Shown: positions 33,668-42,330, counted from the first letter of the stretch. The stretch is DNA of 59,009 nt from an uncultured Porphyromonadaceae bacterium (GCA_900541835.1 UQLL01000015.1:1-59009); one strand, 5' to 3'. Made by a program: numbers and translations. The notes: generated by a model from the letters alone, not told the origin.

Positions 33668-34090
33668 CAGGGCCCGGCGGCAGCGCGGGCAGAAACCATG
33701 AAGCACATACTCGGACTCGTTTACCGTAAATCCTTCGGGAATGTCCACTGCCGGTATATTGACTGTGGGCAGGCAGAATGTATGGTCGCAGCGCAGGCAA
33801 TGGAAGTGGCAGTGGAGTTCGTCGGGGCGGCAGCGGTGCGTGTTGTGGCACAGGCAGTACTTGCGTTGCCTGGAGCCATCGTCAATGGTGTGCAGCAGGT
33901 GGGCGTCGGCGAACATCTGCAGCGTGCGGAAGAGCGTCGAGCGGTCCACCGTGGGGAGAGCCTCGCAAGCGTCGCCCAGCGAGAAGGCGGTGTCCATCCC
34001 TTCCAGCGCTCCGAGCACCAGCAGTCGCACCGCTGTGGGGTGCACTCCGTGAGCCTCGAGCATTGCCTCTCGTTCTGCATTTCCGTTCAT
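33656..34090 (-). CDS. Fur-family metal-responsive repressor
   Basis: A 144-residue regulator with a winged-helix domain (residues 10-75; TVDRSTLFRTLQMF is the recognition helix) and a Cys/His-rich dimerisation domain (HCHFHCLRCDHTFCL, then CPRC near the end), giving two CxxC zinc ligands pairs. Fur, Zur and PerR cannot be separated by eye; the histidine-rich linker would suit Zur. Its start codon lies 4 nt after a TAACTTTG box, and the YeiH-type gene is divergent from it, so it may regulate that gene. Confidence 0.85.
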   Translation of the reverse strand: MNGNAEREAMLEAHGVHPTAVRLLVLGALEGMDTAFSLGDACEALPTVDRSTLFRTLQMFADAHLLHTIDDGSRQRKYCLCHNTHRCRPDELHCHFHCLRCDHTFCLPTVNIPAVDIPEGFTVNESEYVLHGFCPRCRRALSGK

Positions 34091-34094
34091 GCCG

Positions 34095-34102
34095 CAAAGT
34101 TA
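34095..34102 (-). promoter_or_regulatory. fur-like gene -7 box
   Basis: TAACTTTG on the minus strand, 4 nt from the ATG, predicting a leaderless mRNA. Confidence 0.5.
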
Positions 34103-34132
34103 CACAAATTATCCCGTAAGATACAGGGAAAG

Positions 34133-34164
34133 TTTGCACATTTTGCAGCTTATGCTTAATTTTG
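34133..34164 (+). promoter_or_regulatory. yeiH-like gene promoter
   Basis: TTTG (34133-34136), 20 nt, TAATTTTG (34157-34164); start codon 20 nt further downstream. Confidence 0.7.
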
Positions 34165-34184
34165 CATCCGAAAAAACACATACA

Positions 34185-35228
34185 ATGGCAAGTATATCAC
34201 CCAAACGCGCGAGCATGATACACGGAGTGCTTCTGATAGCCCTCTTCGCCTGCGCATCGTTCTATATCGGCGAGGCCCGGTTTCTCAAGGAGTTGAGCAT
34301 CAGCCCGATGATCATCGGCATCATCCTGGGCATGATTTATGCCAATTCCCTTCGCAATCACCTGCCGGACACCTGGGTGCCAGGCATCCAGTTCTGTTCC
34401 AAGCGCCTGCTGCGCCTGGGCATCATCTTCTATGGCTTCCGCCTGACGCTCCAGGACATTGCCGTGGTTGGCGTGCCGGGCGTCATCGTCGACGCCATCG
34501 TCGTCACCGTCACCATCCTCGGCGGTGTGCTGATAGGGCGTATGATGAAGATGGACCGCGACACGGCCCTGCTCACCAGCGTGGGCAGCGGCATTTGCGG
34601 CGCCGCCGCCGTCTTAGGTGCCGAAGCGACTATACGTTCCCAGCCATACAAGACGGCCGTGGCCGTGGCCACAGTAGTCATCTTCGGCACCGTCAGCATG
34701 TTCCTCTATCCGGCCCTGTACAACACAGGCACGCTCGGCCTGACACCGCAGGAGATGGGCATCTACTCCGGCTCCACTCTCCATGAGGTGGCCCACGCCG
34801 TCGGCGCAGGCAACGCCATGGGTGCCGACGTGGCCAACGGCGCCATCATCGTCAAGATGATCCGCGTGATGATGCTCGTGGTAGTGCTCCTCGTCCTCAG
34901 CGTCTGGGTGGGAATGCGCTCGCGCAAGGTCGTGGGCGCAGGCGGGTCGGCCCAGAAGGGCAAGATTTCCATACCCTGGTTCGCCGTCCTCTTCCTGTTG
35001 GTAATCGTTTTCAATTCATTCGTTCACCTGCCTGAACCCATGATTGACGGCATCAACTACGCTGACACCTTCATGCTGACCATGGCCATGGCGGCCCTCG
35101 GCGCCGAGACCAGTTTCGACAAGTTCAAGAAGGCGGGCGCCAAGCCCTTCATCCTTGCTTTCTGCCTTGACCTCTGGCTCATCGGCGGAGGCTGGGTGAT
35201 GGCCAAGTACCTCGTTCCGCTATTATAG
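34185..35228 (+). CDS. YeiH/UPF0324 family putative exporter
   Basis: A 347-residue membrane protein with about ten helices, showing SPMIIGIILGMIYANS and GFRLTLQDIAVVG, as in the YeiH family annotated as putative sulfate exporters. The physiological substrate is not established. ATG 34185 is used since it follows a full-consensus promoter by about 20 nt. It is divergent from the Fur-family repressor, sharing a 94-nt regulatory gap. Confidence 0.85.
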   Translation: MASISPKRASMIHGVLLIALFACASFYIGEARFLKELSISPMIIGIILGMIYANSLRNHLPDTWVPGIQFCSKRLLRLGIIFYGFRLTLQDIAVVGVPGVIVDAIVVTVTILGGVLIGRMMKMDRDTALLTSVGSGICGAAAVLGAEATIRSQPYKTAVAVATVVIFGTVSMFLYPALYNTGTLGLTPQEMGIYSGSTLHEVAHAVGAGNAMGADVANGAIIVKMIRVMMLVVVLLVLSVWVGMRSRKVVGAGGSAQKGKISIPWFAVLFLLVIVFNSFVHLPEPMIDGINYADTFMLTMAMAALGAETSFDKFKKAGAKPFILAFCLDLWLIGGGWVMAKYLVPLL

Positions 35229-35252
35229 GCTTTGCTGCATCTGAGCAATTGA

Positions 35253-35276
35253 GGGGACGCACAGACTGTGTGTCCC
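35253..35276. repeat. REP-like palindrome (diverged copy)
   Basis: GGGGACGCACA-gac-TGTGTGTCCCC in the gap before the DUF4250 gene. Confidence 0.6.
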
Positions 35277-35360
35277 CAATCATAAGATGCACGCTCGTCT
35301 GTGCGTGGTCTGTAACTTTTCCGGGCAAAAAGTGTTTTATTGGAAAACCGATTGAAACAA

Positions 35361-35540
35361 ATGAGCACCATACCCAAGGACCCATACATGCTTCTCAGCT
35401 TCGTCAACATGCACCTGCGCGACGACGGCGAGCCGCTTGACGAGCTGTGCGAGAGTCTCGGCATCGACAGGCGGCAGCTCATCGCCAGGCTGTCGGCTGC
35501 CGGCTTCGAGTACATGCCGTCCGTCAACCAGTTCCGATGA
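35361..35540 (+). CDS. DUF4250 domain protein
   Basis: A 59-residue protein: MSTIPKDPYMLLSFVNMHLR, then LDELCESLGIDRRQLIARLS with a helix-turn-helix-like rhythm, and the ending GFEYMPSVNQFR. This is the DUF4250 family, widespread in Bacteroidales and Firmicutes and of unknown function. ATG 35361 matches the family start. Its stop overlaps the next, broken reading frame by ATGA. Confidence 0.8.
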   Translation: MSTIPKDPYMLLSFVNMHLRDDGEPLDELCESLGIDRRQLIARLSAAGFEYMPSVNQFR

Positions 35541-35818
35541 AGTCCTTGACACGCACCGTCTGCGTGTGGATTTTGTTGCTGTCGGCCTGACTGTCGGCAT
35601 CGGCTCAGGTTCCCGCCAGCTACCTGGCCGTGGACTCCGTCGTCCCCGATACCGTAGACGTGGCTATCGGCATCCGCAAGCACCTCTACGCCGCCGAGCT
35701 CTCCGACTACGTCCGCTCCACCCATTGTCGCGACTTCCCGCACGTCATCTCATCCACCATGGCTCTGCGCCCAGGCGCGTATAAATTCCGAACCTATAGA
35801 TTCAAAAAAATTTCGTAA
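35537..35818 (+). pseudogene. Broken secreted-protein gene
   Basis: The frame starts MKSLTRTVCVWILLLSA, hits an in-frame TGA at 35588-35590 within what would be a signal peptide, and then resumes LSASAQVPASYLAVDSVVPD to a stop at 35818. The second part reads as normal coding sequence (DVAIGIRKHLYAAELSDYV, HCRDFPHVISSTMALRPGAY) until it degenerates into the tgt promoter, so the gene is both nonsense-mutated and truncated at its 3' end. It was translationally coupled to the DUF4250 gene. Original function not recognised. Confidence 0.6.
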
Positions 35819-35823
35819 CTTTG
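35816..35823 (+). promoter_or_regulatory. tgt -7 box
   Basis: TAACTTTG, overlapping the stop of the broken gene, 19 nt before the tgt ATG. Confidence 0.55.
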
Positions 35824-35842
35824 CATTTCCAAAGTGCAGAGC

Positions 35843-36973
35843 ATGGAATTCAGCATAGAAGCCACCGCCCAGGGCACATCGGCGCGTGCCGGACGTTTCA
35901 CCACCGCTCATGGCGAGGTGCAGACGCCCATCTTCATGCCCGTGGGTACCGTGGGCAGTGTCAAGGCAGTGCACCAGCGCGAGCTGCGCGACGACATCCG
36001 CGCCCAGATCATCCTCGGCAACACCTATCATCTCTACCTCCGCCCGGGTCTTGACATCCTGCGCCGGGTCGGAGGCCTGCACCGCTTCAATGGTTGGGAA
36101 AAGCCCATCCTCACCGACTCCGGAGGCTTCCAGGTCTTCTCCCTCACCGGTATCCGCAAGCTCTCCCGGGAGGGCGTCAGCTTCCGCTCCCACATCGACG
36201 GCAGCAAGCACTTCTTCACTCCCGAAAACGTGGTCGACACCCAGCGCATCATCGGTGCCGACATTATGATGGCCCTTGACGAGTGCCCCCCCGGCACCAG
36301 CGACTACGCATACGCACGAAAGTCCCTCGACCTCACCATGGACTGGCTCCGACGCGGCTGGAAGCGGTATCGAGATACCGAGCCCGTGCACGGCTACTAC
36401 CAGAGCTGGTTCCCCATCGTCCAGGGCTGCACCTACCCCGACCTGCGCCGAGAGGCCGCCAAGGAGATTGCCGATCTCCGTGCCGACGGCAACGCCATCG
36501 GCGGACTGGCCGTCGGAGAACCCGCAGAGGTGATGTACGACATGATAGAAGTCGTCAACGACATCCTGCCCCAGGACCGCCCACGCTATCTGATGGGCGT
36601 CGGAACGCCAGTCAACATACTCGAGGCCATCGACAGGGGTGTGGACATGATGGACTGTGTCATGCCTACCCGCAACGGCCGCAACGGCATGATCTTCACC
36701 CGCCATGGCATCCTCAACATGCGCAACCGCAAGTGGGCCGACTGCTTCGATTCCCTCGACGCCGGAGGGCCCAGCTTCGTCGACGAGGCATACTCCCGCG
36801 CCTACGTCCGGCACTTAGTCACCAGCGGCGAGCTGCTCGGCCTGCAGATCTGCTCCATCCACAACCTGGCCTTTTATCTCTGGCTCGTCGGCGAGGCGCG
36901 CCGACACATCGTCGCCGGCGACTTCGCCCAGTGGAAAGCAGACATCATCCCCGACCTCCAACGCCGACTCTGA
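35843..36973 (+). CDS. tgt: tRNA-guanine(34) transglycosylase (queuosine)
   Basis: Exchanges G34 for preQ1 in GU(N) anticodon tRNAs. The 376-residue protein keeps both catalytic aspartates: LTDSGGFQVFS (D92) and MMDCVMPTRNGRNG (D271, nucleophile). The zinc site CxCxxC of canonical bacterial TGT is missing; the corresponding region reads AGGPSFVDEAYSRAY, as in other Bacteroidales TGTs I recall. ATG 35843 fits the family N-terminus (MEFSIEATAQG); a GTG three codons earlier is possible. Likely followed by the LptF/G-type gene in one operon (3-nt gap). Confidence 0.95.
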   Translation: MEFSIEATAQGTSARAGRFTTAHGEVQTPIFMPVGTVGSVKAVHQRELRDDIRAQIILGNTYHLYLRPGLDILRRVGGLHRFNGWEKPILTDSGGFQVFSLTGIRKLSREGVSFRSHIDGSKHFFTPENVVDTQRIIGADIMMALDECPPGTSDYAYARKSLDLTMDWLRRGWKRYRDTEPVHGYYQSWFPIVQGCTYPDLRREAAKEIADLRADGNAIGGLAVGEPAEVMYDMIEVVNDILPQDRPRYLMGVGTPVNILEAIDRGVDMMDCVMPTRNGRNGMIFTRHGILNMRNRKWADCFDSLDAGGPSFVDEAYSRAYVRHLVTSGELLGLQICSIHNLAFYLWLVGEARRHIVAGDFAQWKADIIPDLQRRL

Positions 36974-36976
36974 GAC

Positions 36977-38203
36977 ATGGACCAAGAAACCCTCCACCAG
37001 ATTCCGGCGCAACCCGTCGAACCAACTTCTGACGGCAATGTAGGGACGCACCAGGGTGCGTCCACCCTCCGCGACGACTCTCAACCCTCGACCAAGCGCC
37101 TCCGCAAGCGCCATTTTCGCCTGTGGACGCCCAAGATTCTCGACCGATACATCCTGCGCAAGTTCCTCGGCACATACTTCGTTGCCACACTGCTGGTACT
37201 GGCCGTCATCGCCATGTTCGACGTCACCGAGAAGCTCGACGCCTTCCTCACCGCGCCCGTCAGCGAGACCATCTTCGACTATTTCACCTCCTTCCTGCCA
37301 TACTTCGCCGTGCAGCTCTCTCCGCTGTTCGTCTTCATAGCCGTCATCTTCTTTACCTCCAAGCTGGCCGGTAACAGCGAAATCATCGCCATGCTATCGG
37401 CAGGAGTCAGCTACCGGCGCCTCCTGGTGCCCTACATGATTGGTGCCGCCGTCATCGCCGGCCTCACCTTCTGGCTTTCCAACTACGCCATACCCCCCAG
37501 CAACGTCAAGCGCCTGGAGTACACCAACAAATACGTCAAGAACAAGAAAGTCACCGCCGGCACCAACATCCAGCTGCAGGTGCAGCCCGGCGTCATCGCT
37601 TTCATGGGCCGCTACGAGGCCGTCGACCACACCGGCTACCGCTTTTCTTTGGACAAGTTCAAAGGAAAGACCCTGGTCAGCCGCCTCACTGCCCAGCAAG
37701 CCGAGTACGATTCCCTGCGTCGGCACCACTGGATGCTCCGCAACTACATGATCCGCACCCTCGACGGCCAGCGCGAGCATATTGTCCGCGGCGCCAGCCT
37801 CGACACTGTCATCGACATGGAGCCCGCCGACTTCCTCATATCCGCCAACGACCAGGAGACCTACACTACCCCGCAGCTCACCGCCTACATCGCCAAGCAG
37901 AAGAACCGCGGCGTGGCCAACATCGCAGCTTTCGAGATAGAGAAAGAGAAGCGCTACGCCATGACCGCCGCCGCCTTCATCCTCACCCTTATCGGCATGG
38001 CCCTCTCGTCGCGCAAGGTAAAGGGCGGCATGGGCCTCAACATCGGCATCGGCCTGGCCCTGAGCTTCAGCTACATCCTTTTCTCGACCGTTACCAGCTC
38101 GTTCGCCATCTCCGGCGCCACCTCCGCCCGCGTGGCCATGTGGATACCCAACTTCGTCTACCTCGCCATCGGCCTGGTGCTCTACTGGAGGGCCGCAAGA
38201 TGA
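36977..38203 (+). CDS. LptF/LptG-family permease
   Basis: A 408-residue inner-membrane protein of the YjgP/YjgQ family, subunit of the LPS-exporting Lpt ABC transporter. The family homology begins at LDRYILRKFLGTYFVATLL (about residue 55), followed by hydrophobic helices, a periplasmic jelly-roll part and three C-terminal helices. The 50-residue N-terminal extension is unusual: it contains an in-frame copy of the REP-like palindrome (nt 37040-37063) that codes for VGTHQGAS. No alternative start lies after it. Starts 3 nt after tgt. Confidence 0.9.
   Translation: MDQETLHQIPAQPVEPTSDGNVGTHQGASTLRDDSQPSTKRLRKRHFRLWTPKILDRYILRKFLGTYFVATLLVLAVIAMFDVTEKLDAFLTAPVSETIFDYFTSFLPYFAVQLSPLFVFIAVIFFTSKLAGNSEIIAMLSAGVSYRRLLVPYMIGAAVIAGLTFWLSNYAIPPSNVKRLEYTNKYVKNKKVTAGTNIQLQVQPGVIAFMGRYEAVDHTGYRFSLDKFKGKTLVSRLTAQQAEYDSLRRHHWMLRNYMIRTLDGQREHIVRGASLDTVIDMEPADFLISANDQETYTTPQLTAYIAKQKNRGVANIAAFEIEKEKRYAMTAAAFILTLIGMALSSRKVKGGMGLNIGIGLALSFSYILFSTVTSSFAISGATSARVAMWIPNFVYLAIGLVLYWRAAR
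37040..37063. repeat. REP-like palindrome inside the lptF/G-type gene
   Basis: GTAGGGACGCACC-ag-GGTGCGTCC, the same element as at 49791 and 42396 but located in a coding region, in frame. Confidence 0.8.
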
Positions 38204-38243
38204 AAAAATCGGTCAGGGCGGTCTTTTGACACAGTAAATTTGT

Positions 38244-38251
38244 TAACTTTG
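38244..38251 (+). promoter_or_regulatory. Acyltransferase -7 box
   Basis: TAACTTTG, 56 nt upstream of the acyltransferase gene. Confidence 0.5.
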
Positions 38252-38307
38252 CAGAACCTTATGCCCATAACCGGCCCTCGGGCCGCGAAAAACATACACA
38301 TCCTTAT

Positions 38308-39474
38308 ATGATTGATGAGGAAAGACTCAAGGAGATAGGCCCCTACGACGACTCCGCGTTCCACCAGAAAATGTCAGAGCTGGTGCGCGAGCCGGGCTTC
38401 CTCCATGCCCTCAGCTACACCATGCCCCGCGAGGAGATTCCCGCGCTCATGGACGAGCTGCTCAAGATACGCAACAAGTACGACTTCCAGCATCAGATCA
38501 TGTTCCCTTTCATGGAGATGCTGGCCAAGGCCACCACCGCCGGAATCACCCTCGGTGGCGCCAAGTACTACAACCCGGCCCTCAACTACACGTTCATCAC
38601 CAACCACCGCGACATAGTGCTTGACGCCTCGTTCCTCAACCTGGCGCTGCTTCGCCGCGGATGGGCCACCACGCAGGTCGCCATAGGCAACAACCTCCTC
38701 ATCTACCCCTGGATCACCGACCTCGTCAAGCTCAACAACTGCTTCGTGGTAAAGCGCAACTCCTCCTTGCGCGAGAGCCTGGAGAACGCTAAGGTCCTCT
38801 CTGCCTACATCCACAACTGCATACTCGGCAAGAAGCAGAGCGTGTGGATTGCCCAGCGCGAGGGGCGTGCCAAGGATGCCTCCGACCACACACAGGAGTC
38901 ACTGGTCAAGATGCTCGCCATGGGCGGCGATGGATCTTTCATGGAGAGCCTCAAGGAAATCAACATCCTCCCCGTCAGCATCAGCTACGAGTACGATCCC
39001 AACGACTACCTCAAGGTGCGCGAGTTCCTGCTCCGCCGCCGCGACCCCAACTTCCGCAAGTCCCAGCGCGACGACCTGTTCAGCATGGAGACCGGTCTGC
39101 TACAGTTCAAGGGCAAGACACACTTCCAGCTCACGCCCCGCATCAACGCCAAGATCGACCAAATAGGCGACTTCAAGGACCGTAACCAGGCCGCAGCAGC
39201 AGTATGTCACATCATCGACCAGGCCATACACCGCTCGTACATGATCTACCCGCTCAACTACGTGGCCTTCGACATGCTCAATCACACCGATCGCTTCGCT
39301 CGCCAGTACACCGAGGAACAGAAGAAGCAGTTCATCGACTACCTCAACGGCCAGATTGCCAAGATCGACGTCCCCGGCATCACCCCCGACGAGCACGCCT
39401 ACATGGAAGAGCTCCTGCTGGTCATGTACTCCAATCCCCTCAAGAACAAGCTCCGCACCATCCTCGGCAGCTGA
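38308..39474 (+). CDS. Glycerol-phosphate acyltransferase-like protein
   Basis: A 388-residue protein of the 1-acyl-glycerol-3-phosphate acyltransferase superfamily as found in Bacteroidales. The acceptor motif appears as ITNHRDIVLDA, where five residues separate His and Asp instead of the usual HX4D. Later conserved blocks are WIAQREGRAKD and ILPVSISYEYDPND. Probably acylates a lysophospholipid or glycolipid at the membrane; the exact substrate is unknown. Carries its own promoter; a REP-like repeat follows it. Confidence 0.75.
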   Translation: MIDEERLKEIGPYDDSAFHQKMSELVREPGFLHALSYTMPREEIPALMDELLKIRNKYDFQHQIMFPFMEMLAKATTAGITLGGAKYYNPALNYTFITNHRDIVLDASFLNLALLRRGWATTQVAIGNNLLIYPWITDLVKLNNCFVVKRNSSLRESLENAKVLSAYIHNCILGKKQSVWIAQREGRAKDASDHTQESLVKMLAMGGDGSFMESLKEINILPVSISYEYDPNDYLKVREFLLRRRDPNFRKSQRDDLFSMETGLLQFKGKTHFQLTPRINAKIDQIGDFKDRNQAAAAVCHIIDQAIHRSYMIYPLNYVAFDMLNHTDRFARQYTEEQKKQFIDYLNGQIAKIDVPGITPDEHAYMEELLLVMYSNPLKNKLRTILGS

Positions 39475-39493
39475 ATGCTCCCTTCCGCGAAAT

Positions 39494-39514
39494 GGGACGC
39501 ATCTTGGCGCGTCC
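39494..39514. repeat. REP-like palindrome (diverged copy)
   Basis: GGGACGC-atcttgg-CGCGTCC just after the acyltransferase gene. Confidence 0.4.
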
Positions 39515-39564
39515 GAAAAACGTGTCTGCGATGCCGGGAACACCTTAATTACTAATTACCCACA

Positions 39565-40854
39565 ATGAGATTCGGCGTCATCATCATACTTGTCTACATA
39601 GCCTTGGCCTTCATCGTCGACGGAGGCATCTGGCTGCTATGTCCCAAGGCCAGGCGGCGTAAGTGGCGCTGGCCCTACTTGGGCTTCACCATCCTCTGCT
39701 GGGGGCTGCTCATCGTGGCCGTCAGCCTCCCCTGGCGCAACGTCTCCTCTTCGCTTGTGCCTAAGATGTGGATGCTCTATACCTGGCTGAGCATATACGT
39801 CGTCAAGGGTTCTGTGCTTTCCTGGCAGCTCGTCGGTCTCATCCCGCGCCTGTGGAAGGACCGGCGAATGCAGCTCGGCCTGTACGTCGGACTGCCCGTC
39901 GGACTTGTCTGCTTCGGCCTCATGTGGTGGGGTGCGCTTGCCGGTCGTCGACAGATAGAGATGGTGCGTGTCGACGTCGCCTCCCCGCGCCTGCCGCAGA
40001 CCTTCGAAGGTTTTACCATCGCCCAGATTTCCGACCTTCACCTGGGCACCTGGGGCAACGACACCTCCTTCATCTCCGCCCTCGTAGACAGCGTCAACGC
40101 ACAGCGCCCGGACCTCATCGCCTTCACCGGCGACCTGGTGAACCGTTCATCTTCCGAGACGGCTCCCTTCGTGCGCATCCTGTCGCGCCTGCACGCCCCC
40201 TGCGGCGTCATCTCCGTGATGGGCAACCACGACTACGGCGACTACGCCAACTGGACCACCGAGCAGGCCCAGCACGCCGACGTCGACCGCCTGCGCGCCA
40301 CCCAGCGCTCCATGGGCTGGCTCTTGCTCGACAACGCCTATACATCTCTGGTCCGCGGCTCCGACACCATATATATAATAGGCGTCGAGAACTGGGGCGA
40401 ACCCCCTTTCTCCAGCTATGGCGATCTCGCGGCCGCACTCGCCACCCACGTCAGACCGGGCGACGACACACGACTCCCGGCAAAAGGGTCCGCATACAAG
40501 CTACTGCTCAGCCACAACCCCGAGCACTGGCGCCTGCACGTCCGCCACGAGAGCGACATCGACCTCACCCTCTCGGGCCATACCCACGCCATGCAGTTCG
40601 CCGTCGGATCCCGCTCTCGCCGCTTCTCCCCGGCCGTCTGGCGCTACCCAGCCTGGGGCGGCTTGTACACAACCGCCTCCGCTGATGCGGACGCACTGCC
40701 CGTGCGTTCCTACACAGCCGGCAACAGCTCTCAACTCTACGTGAACATCGGGGCGGGGGAGGTCGGCCTTCCTTTCCGCATCGGTGCGGCCCCTGAGATC
40801 ACCCTCATCACCCTTACGCGTACCGGCGGCACCGCACCTCATCCCCTGCCATGA
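39565..40854 (+). CDS. Membrane-anchored metallophosphoesterase (YkuE-like)
   Basis: A 429-residue protein with four N-terminal hydrophobic segments (about 1-25, 35-55, 70-95, 108-130) and a calcineurin-type phosphoesterase domain outside or inside the membrane: ISDLHLGT (about 156), TGDLVNR, GNHDYGDY and a C-terminal SGHTHAMQF. In other phyla YkuE-like proteins hydrolyse UDP-linked lipid precursors or act on cell-wall lipid-linked sugars; here the substrate is not evident. It is the last gene before a strong terminator. Confidence 0.85.
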   Translation: MRFGVIIILVYIALAFIVDGGIWLLCPKARRRKWRWPYLGFTILCWGLLIVAVSLPWRNVSSSLVPKMWMLYTWLSIYVVKGSVLSWQLVGLIPRLWKDRRMQLGLYVGLPVGLVCFGLMWWGALAGRRQIEMVRVDVASPRLPQTFEGFTIAQISDLHLGTWGNDTSFISALVDSVNAQRPDLIAFTGDLVNRSSSETAPFVRILSRLHAPCGVISVMGNHDYGDYANWTTEQAQHADVDRLRATQRSMGWLLLDNAYTSLVRGSDTIYIIGVENWGEPPFSSYGDLAAALATHVRPGDDTRLPAKGSAYKLLLSHNPEHWRLHVRHESDIDLTLSGHTHAMQFAVGSRSRRFSPAVWRYPAWGGLYTTASADADALPVRSYTAGNSSQLYVNIGAGEVGLPFRIGAAPEITLITLTRTGGTAPHPLP

Positions 40855-40868
40855 GCACAGACATATAA

Positions 40869-40905
40869 GAGGAGGCCGTGCAGCTGATGCACGGCCTCCT
40901 CTTTA
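40869..40905. terminator. Bidirectional terminator
   Basis: GAGGAGGCCGTGCA (40869-40882) and TGCACGGCCTCCTC (40888-40901) form a perfect 14-bp stem with a 5-nt loop, then TTTA; it lies between convergent genes. Confidence 0.85.
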
Positions 40906-40922
40906 CGCTGAGTGGGTATATG

Positions 40923-42305
40923 TCAGAAGAGCGGATCCCAGGCGGGTAGCAGGGTGGGCTTTTGTTTCAGGACGTCGAGGACCTGCTGCGGGGCGTACTT
41001 CTTGTCGACGACGAGGCGGAACATATACTCGTCGAACCAGGGATCGGTGATGATGAGGTGTCCGTCGTTGGGACCCTTGCCCCAGGAGTTCTCCACGAGC
41101 CACTTGGTGGGCTTGCCGGCCTTGTCGAGGTCTACGGCCACCAGGGTCATGGCGTGTGATGAGGCGGAGCCGTAGGTGCGGATGCGGTCGGCCTTGTCCA
41201 TGCCGAACTTGACTCCGAGCAGCGATTCGTAGTCGAAGTTGCCGGGGTCGAGCACGCCGCGTTCGCGGTCAAGGAACTTGCCCACGTCGCAGGAGAAGTA
41301 CATCATGGTGGAGTCCTTGATGGAGGCGATGGCCATGTCCTTGATGGTCTCGATGGGCAGGTTGACGTATGTCCAGTTTTCGCCGTCGTAGACGTGGCGG
41401 TCGAGGTCGATCTCATACAGCTTCCAGTAGGGGCGCGTGGGATCGTTCATGACCATGACGTAGTTGTTCTTCAGGTCGTTGCCGGCATACTCCTTGTAGA
41501 ATGACTGCGGAGTGTAGGTGCGGGTGTCCACGACCTTTCCCTTGGAGTCCTTGCGGGTCCAGGTGAAGGTGGTGGGGGGTGTGCCTATGGTGCGGCTTAG
41601 CATCTGGTAGACTTCGCCGAGCATTGCTTCCTTGCGTTTCTGTATGGCGGCGGGCTTTGCGCCTTTCTTCTTCATGTCGCGGAGCTCGAGTCCGTCCTCG
41701 CGGAGCTTGAGGCTTATGAGGCGGCTGACCTTGGAAGTGTGGTTGGCGGTCCAGGTCTCGGGCATGGCCGACGCGGGCACCACGCCGTACTTTGAGATGT
41801 TGTCGCTCAGGCCGGTGAACTGTCCGCCGTCGCTGAGTGGATAGCGGAAGAGGAAGTCGACGCGGCGGTCGTCCATGGGCTTGTCGGCGCTGTCGATGAT
41901 GGACTGCAGGAAGAGGTTGGATTTCTCGAGCTGGTCGAAGAAGAAGTTGTAGGCCTGGCTGAGGTAAAGCTCACCGAGGTCGTTCTGGCGCATCATCTGT
42001 GAGCGGAGCACGTTGAGGCCGGTGAAGAGCCAGCAGCGGCCGGAGGACTTCTGGTCGGTGATTCCGCGTGAGGGGACCCGGTTGGAGAAGTTGTCGTCGA
42101 CGGCGGGTGCCTCGGCGTTGAGGGCGAGCTTGTCGAGGTCGGTGCCGTTGAGGGCATTGCGGATGGCGCGGTCGGAGGCAGTGGGCCTGTGGGCGTTGCG
42201 CAGGCGCTGCATCATCAGTGAGTCGATGCCTCCGCCTGGTGTCTGTGCCATGGCGCCGAGGGCGCCAAGGGCTGCCAGCGAGAGAGTGAGCAGGTATTTT
42301 TTCAT
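40923..42305 (-). CDS. Exported C1-family aminopeptidase (bleomycin hydrolase-like)
   Basis: A 460-residue papain-fold peptidase of the PepC/bleomycin-hydrolase group. A signal peptide (MKKYLLTLSLAALGALGAMA) makes it a periplasmic or surface protein, whereas PepC proper is cytosolic. The catalytic triad is visible: QKSSGRCWLFTG (C91), SSHAMTLV (H383) and VENSWGKG (N406). Bacteroidales often secrete such enzymes for peptide scavenging. Its TAACTTTG box lies 25 nt before the start. It ends just before a bidirectional terminator. Confidence 0.9.
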   Translation of the reverse strand: MKKYLLTLSLAALGALGAMAQTPGGGIDSLMMQRLRNAHRPTASDRAIRNALNGTDLDKLALNAEAPAVDDNFSNRVPSRGITDQKSSGRCWLFTGLNVLRSQMMRQNDLGELYLSQAYNFFFDQLEKSNLFLQSIIDSADKPMDDRRVDFLFRYPLSDGGQFTGLSDNISKYGVVPASAMPETWTANHTSKVSRLISLKLREDGLELRDMKKKGAKPAAIQKRKEAMLGEVYQMLSRTIGTPPTTFTWTRKDSKGKVVDTRTYTPQSFYKEYAGNDLKNNYVMVMNDPTRPYWKLYEIDLDRHVYDGENWTYVNLPIETIKDMAIASIKDSTMMYFSCDVGKFLDRERGVLDPGNFDYESLLGVKFGMDKADRIRTYGSASSHAMTLVAVDLDKAGKPTKWLVENSWGKGPNDGHLIITDPWFDEYMFRLVVDKKYAPQQVLDVLKQKPTLLPAWDPLF

Positions 42306-42330
42306 GGTGGGTTAGTTTTTTCTTGTGGTG

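Noticed and set aside
35588..35590. TGA as a selenocysteine codon
   Set aside because: It lies inside a signal peptide and no SECIS-like hairpin follows; a nonsense mutation is simpler.
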